The notes under the pieces are model-generated. The model saw only the letters and a list, made by a program, of their open reading frames with translations. It ran no database searches and was not told the DNA's origin. A DNA stretch of 64,000 nt from Pseudomonadota bacterium (GTDB lineage: Bacteria; Pseudomonadota; Alphaproteobacteria; Rhodospirillales; Magnetospirillaceae): the NCBI GenBank assembly GCA_023458315.1, contig JAEXAH010000050.1, positions 62,001 through 126,000 of the forward strand. The letters are read 5' to 3'. This document shows positions 60,044 to 64,000 of the stretch, piece after piece (position 1 is the first letter of the stretch; each line of letters begins with the position of its first letter). Made by a program: the position numbers and the translations under genes.

Positions 60044-60622
60044 ATGGAAGCCCTGCTTACCTCGACCGCCGTGGTCGCCATCGCCGAGATCGGCGACAAG
60101 ACCCAGTTGCTGGCGCTGATGCTGGCCGCCCGTTTCCGCAAGCCGGTGCCGATCATCCTGGGCATCCTGGTGGCCACCCTGGCCAACCACGCTTTGGCCG
60201 CCGCCGCCGGGTCGCTGGTCGCCGCCTGGGTCGGCCCCCAGATCATGCGCTGGGTGCTGGGCCTGTCGTTCCTGGCCATGGCCGCCTGGGTGCTGGTGCC
60301 CGACAAGGCCGACGAGGACGACGCCCCCAAGGCGGGCGCCAACGCCTTCATCACCACGGTGATCGCCTTTTTCCTGCTGGAGATGGGCGACAAGACCCAG
60401 ATCGCCACGGTGGCCCTGGCGGCGCGCTATCAATCGCTGTTGTGGGTCACGGCCGGAACCACCCTGGGCATGATGCTGTCCAACGTTCCCGCCGTGCTGT
60501 TGGGCGAGGTCGCCGCCACCAAGATTCCGCTGCGTCTGGTGCACATGGCGGCGGCGGCGCTGTTCGCCGTTCTGGGCATCCTGGTGCTGGCCGATGTGGG
60601 GGGAAGTCTGACCCAAGGCTGA
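60044..60622 (+). CDS. GDT1/UPF0016 (TMEM165-like) cation exporter
   Basis: A 192-residue membrane protein with the two family motifs EIGDKTQ and EMGDKTQ, one per repeat half, and six predicted helices. Bacterial members export Mn2+ (MneA/MneP-like) and are often under manganese riboswitches, as here. Specificity for Mn2+ is inferred from the riboswitch. Confidence 0.9.
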   Translation: MEALLTSTAVVAIAEIGDKTQLLALMLAARFRKPVPIILGILVATLANHALAAAAGSLVAAWVGPQIMRWVLGLSFLAMAAWVLVPDKADEDDAPKAGANAFITTVIAFFLLEMGDKTQIATVALAARYQSLLWVTAGTTLGMMLSNVPAVLLGEVAATKIPLRLVHMAAAALFAVLGILVLADVGGSLTQG

Positions 60623-60709
60623 GACCATCCGACCAAAGGATGATACACCTCAGACTTGAGCAACCACAAATGGCGGCGCTATACAGGCTTTAACCCTGGA
60701 GGCGCCGCC

Positions 60710-61105
60710 ATGACCCATCAGCATCCCCTTCCCCAGACCGTTGCCGACATGGTGCAGGAAGCGCATCTGCGCCTGGCCGTGCTGTTGGACCTGATCGACG
60801 ACGAGATGGCGGCGGGGCGTTCGGTGGTGGCGCGGCTGGCGCAATTGCGCATGGAATACGACCGCCATGCCTTGGGCCAGGAACAGGTGCTGAGCCTGCA
60901 CCTGCCGCACCTGCTGGATCAGCACCGGCGCGGTCACGACCGCATGCGCGCCCTGCTGGCCCGCATGAGCACGGAATACGCCTCGGGCGAGGACATCCGC
61001 GCGACCCGCGATCAGGTGCTGGCGCTGTTCACCGACCGGTTGCTGCCCGACGACATGGTGTTCAAGTCGGTGTTGTCGCCGCCGCCGTCTTCAGCGCGGC
61101 CTTGA
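60710..61105 (+). CDS. Small hemerythrin-like protein
   Basis: A 131-residue helical protein rich in histidine. H19, H53, E58, H72, H76 and D114 occur in an order like that of the diiron site in bacterial hemerythrins, though spacing is not canonical. It could bind oxygen or NO or iron. ATG at 60710 has GGAGG 8 bases upstream. Its 3' end overlaps the convergent GIY-YIG gene by 44 bases. Confidence 0.55.
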   Translation: MTHQHPLPQTVADMVQEAHLRLAVLLDLIDDEMAAGRSVVARLAQLRMEYDRHALGQEQVLSLHLPHLLDQHRRGHDRMRALLARMSTEYASGEDIRATRDQVLALFTDRLLPDDMVFKSVLSPPPSSARP

Positions 61106-61322
61106 AGGCGCGGTCCTTCTTGATGGCCGCCTCGCGCCGCAAGGCGTCGCCATGGGGCATGGGGCCTTCGCGGTGCAGCGCCCGCCACGGCCCGCGCCCG
61201 CGGGTGAAGCGGGCGCCGGTGCCGCGATTGTGGCAATCCAGCCGGGAATCCACGTCCTTGGCGATGCCGGTATAGGTGATCCCGGCATCGTTGATCAGGA
61301 CGTAGACGAAGTAATCGCACAT
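61062..61322 (-). CDS. GIY-YIG domain protein
   Basis: An 86-residue single-domain protein of the GIY-YIG nuclease superfamily (YhbQ-like): FVYVLINDAGITYTGIAKDVDSRL carries the two Y motifs and the catalytic Arg, and an Ala/Glu/Lys-rich helix (RREAAIKKDRAF) has the probable metal-binding Glu. Cellular role is unknown. The ATG at 61322 shares a base with the slyX stop, so the two are coupled. Confidence 0.85.
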   Translation of the reverse strand: MCDYFVYVLINDAGITYTGIAKDVDSRLDCHNRGTGARFTRGRGPWRALHREGPMPHGDALRREAAIKKDRAFKAALKTAAATTPT

Positions 61323-61537
61323 CAATAATGCGGCGGCGGCTTGTCGTCCTGGGGCGAACGGTCCCAGCCCGCCTCGACCTCGCGCAAGCGCCCGGTCAGG
61401 CGCCGCACCCGTTCAGTCAAGATGTCGATGGTGCGGCCCTGGTCGGCGATGACCGAGGACAGATCCTCGGCCATGCGCTCGTAATAGGCGATGCGGGTTT
61501 CCAGCTCGACCAGCCGTTCCTCCAACGCCTCATCCAT
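61322..61537 (-). CDS. slyX: SlyX family coiled-coil protein
   Basis: A 71-residue protein (MDEALEERLVELETRIAYYE) with the SlyX features: an N-terminal coiled coil, LSSVIADQGRTIDILTERVRRL, and the C-terminal DDKPPPHY. Function is unknown. Lies 11 bases after rhlE and overlaps the GIY-YIG gene, so the three are probably one unit. Confidence 0.88.
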   Translation of the reverse strand: MDEALEERLVELETRIAYYERMAEDLSSVIADQGRTIDILTERVRRLTGRLREVEAGWDRSPQDDKPPPHY

Positions 61538-61548
61538 GGCCGACCGCC

Positions 61549-62874
<1,326 letters not shown>

Positions 62875-63013
62875 TGGTCTTCCTTATGACAATGACGATG
62901 CGGCCCGGGCCGGAATCCGGACCAAGCGGCAGCATGAAAAGGTGCGGGAGGAGGTCAAGAGGAAGAAGCGTCCTCGCGGGGGGCGGCGCCCAAGGCCACC
63001 CCAACCCATGTCA

Positions 63014-63033
63014 GCGTCTCTCTCGAGAGACGC
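63014..63033. repeat. Perfect-arm inverted repeat upstream of rhlE
   Basis: GCGTCTCTC and GAGAGACGC flank TC, about 140 bases upstream of the rhlE start. The 268-base gap 62875-63142 has no gene; this dyad could be an operator or 5'-UTR hairpin. Confidence 0.55.
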
Positions 63034-63142
63034 GTGAGCCTCCAGCGAATGAGCGGTCGGACCATAGACGCTTTGACAGGCACAAGGGAAGAGAATTCGG
63101 CGCATCCCCGCCCCGCGTTGGCGCAAGGCGGGGAAAACACCG

Positions 63143-63904
63143 TCACACCGCGCGGAAATTGGCCGGACGGCGTTCGAAGAAAGCGGCCACCGCCTCCTTC
63201 AGTTCCGGCGAGGCCAGACATTCCGAGAAGGCGTCGAATTCCGTGCCCATGCGGGCGGCGACGTCGTCGCCCTGGGTCTTCAGCAGCGTCTTGGTCAGGC
63301 GCAGGGCGGTGGCGGGCTTGTCGGCCAGCCGGGTGGCGAGATCGGTGGCAACCGCTTCCACGGCGGCGGCAGGAGCCACCCGGTTGACCAGACCGATCTC
63401 GCGTCCGAGTTGGGCGTCGAACGACTCGCCCAGCATCAGCAATTCGGCGGCGCGGTGATGCCCGGCCAGACGCGGCAACAGCAGCGACGATGCCGCCTCG
63501 GGCACCAGCGCCAGATTGATGAACGGCAATTGCAGCCGCGCATCCTCGGCCGCCACCACCAGATCGCAATGCATCAGCATGGTGACGCCGATGCCGATGG
63601 CGGTGCCGTTGACCGCCGCCACCACCGGCTTGGCGGCGCTGGACAGCAGACGCAGGAAATCCGCCGCCGGGCTGGCCGCGATGTCGCCGACCTTGAGGAA
63701 ATCGGCCAGATCGTTGCCCGCGGTGAACACGTCGCCGGTGCCGGTCAGCACGAACACCCGCACCGCGTCGTCGCCCTCGCCATCCTTGATCGCTTCGGCC
63801 AAGGCGGCATACATGGCCTGGGTCAGAGCATTCTTCTTGTCCGGCCGCTCGATGCGGATGGTGCGGATACCGTTATCGGTGCTGACCTTGATGTGTTCGC
63901 TCAT
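63143..63904 (-). CDS. Enoyl-CoA hydratase/isomerase family protein
   Basis: A 253-residue crotonase-fold protein. ERPDKKNALTQAMYAAL, the oxyanion loop FTAGNDLADF and VNGTAIGIGVTMLMHCDLVVAAEDARLQLPF are typical, with PEAASSLLLPRLAG after. The catalytic Glu pair of true hydratases is not clear (the position after the second oxyanion loop reads PEAASS), so isomerase or other crotonase activity is possible. Monocistronic here; nothing is assigned in 63905-64000. Confidence 0.87.
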   Translation of the reverse strand: MSEHIKVSTDNGIRTIRIERPDKKNALTQAMYAALAEAIKDGEGDDAVRVFVLTGTGDVFTAGNDLADFLKVGDIAASPAADFLRLLSSAAKPVVAAVNGTAIGIGVTMLMHCDLVVAAEDARLQLPFINLALVPEAASSLLLPRLAGHHRAAELLMLGESFDAQLGREIGLVNRVAPAAAVEAVATDLATRLADKPATALRLTKTLLKTQGDDVAARMGTEFDAFSECLASPELKEAVAAFFERRPANFRAV

Positions 63905-64000
63905 GAAGTATCCTCACATATTGGGATAGCCTGGCCCGCCGCCGCCCCGCAGCCAAGCCGACGGCTTGGCTGCATCTTGTGTTGAATGAAGGCGGCGGCC

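Noticed and set aside
60623..60709. Small upstream gene before the hemerythrin-like gene (frame opening at 60656)
   Set aside because: The frame is simply the in-frame extension of the gene starting at 60710, which has the proper GGAGG site.

Overview
The window reads as a chromosomal segment of a Magnetospirillum-like alphaproteobacterium. It is GC-rich and starts with the alphaproteobacterial order tig-clpP-clpX-lon-hupB-tRNA-Val. It also carries two complementary bacterioferritin subunits of the kind described in Magnetospirillum, an Irr-type iron regulator, and a denitrification gene set. No magnetosome island genes, transposases, CRISPR arrays or rRNA genes were seen. The genus is an inference from gene content.

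Layout. 1-6.8 kb: protein quality control (trigger factor, cut by the left edge; ClpP, ClpX, Lon), HU and tRNA-Val(UAC). 6.8-12.7 kb: a secreted unknown, a free-standing acyltransferase, a DUF697 membrane protein, propionyl-CoA synthetase, a DUF465 peptide and UbiX. 12.7-25.2 kb: nitrite reduction. nirS lies on the plus strand. A divergent minus-strand block, nirT-(EB_dh cytochrome)-(cupredoxin)-nirE-C-F-D-L-G-H-J-N, supplies electron transfer and heme d1 synthesis. Two overlapping CRP/FNR regulator genes follow nirS. 25.4-31 kb: a branched-chain-amino-acid-type ABC transporter with a tandem UspA protein. 31-36.3 kb: an aerotaxis receptor split into two overlapping genes, then MaoC-like, DUF4197 and AsmA genes. 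36.3-51.7 kb: N2O reduction. A clade II (Sec-exported) nosZ, two diheme cytochromes, nosB-D-G-H-F-L-Y, then ubiE, menA, a BASS transporter and fetA-fetB run on the minus strand. A divergent sco-tlpA pair and a DUF2946 gene complete the unit. 51.8-53.4 kb: the bfr pair and irr. 53.4-64 kb: nifQ, cyclic-di-GMP signalling genes, a ChaC gene whose 3' end overlaps a yybP-ykoY manganese riboswitch controlling a GDT1/UPF0016 exporter, a hemerythrin-like protein, a GIY-YIG protein, SlyX, RhlE and an enoyl-CoA hydratase.

How it fits together. Five 14-bp dyads sharing the core ACC(TTG or AAA)GTCAA or a close variant lie in front of nirT, nirS, the CRP/FNR pair, nosZ/sco and the DUF2946 gene. This suggests one FNR/DNR-type regulon encoded next to its own regulators. 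Many genes in the nir and nos blocks overlap by ATGA or GTGA, implying tight translational coupling. Hairpins after nosZ and after the second cytochrome gene probably set stepwise expression of the nos unit. menA and ubiE in the same run suggest a link between quinone supply and the NosGH quinol dehydrogenase.
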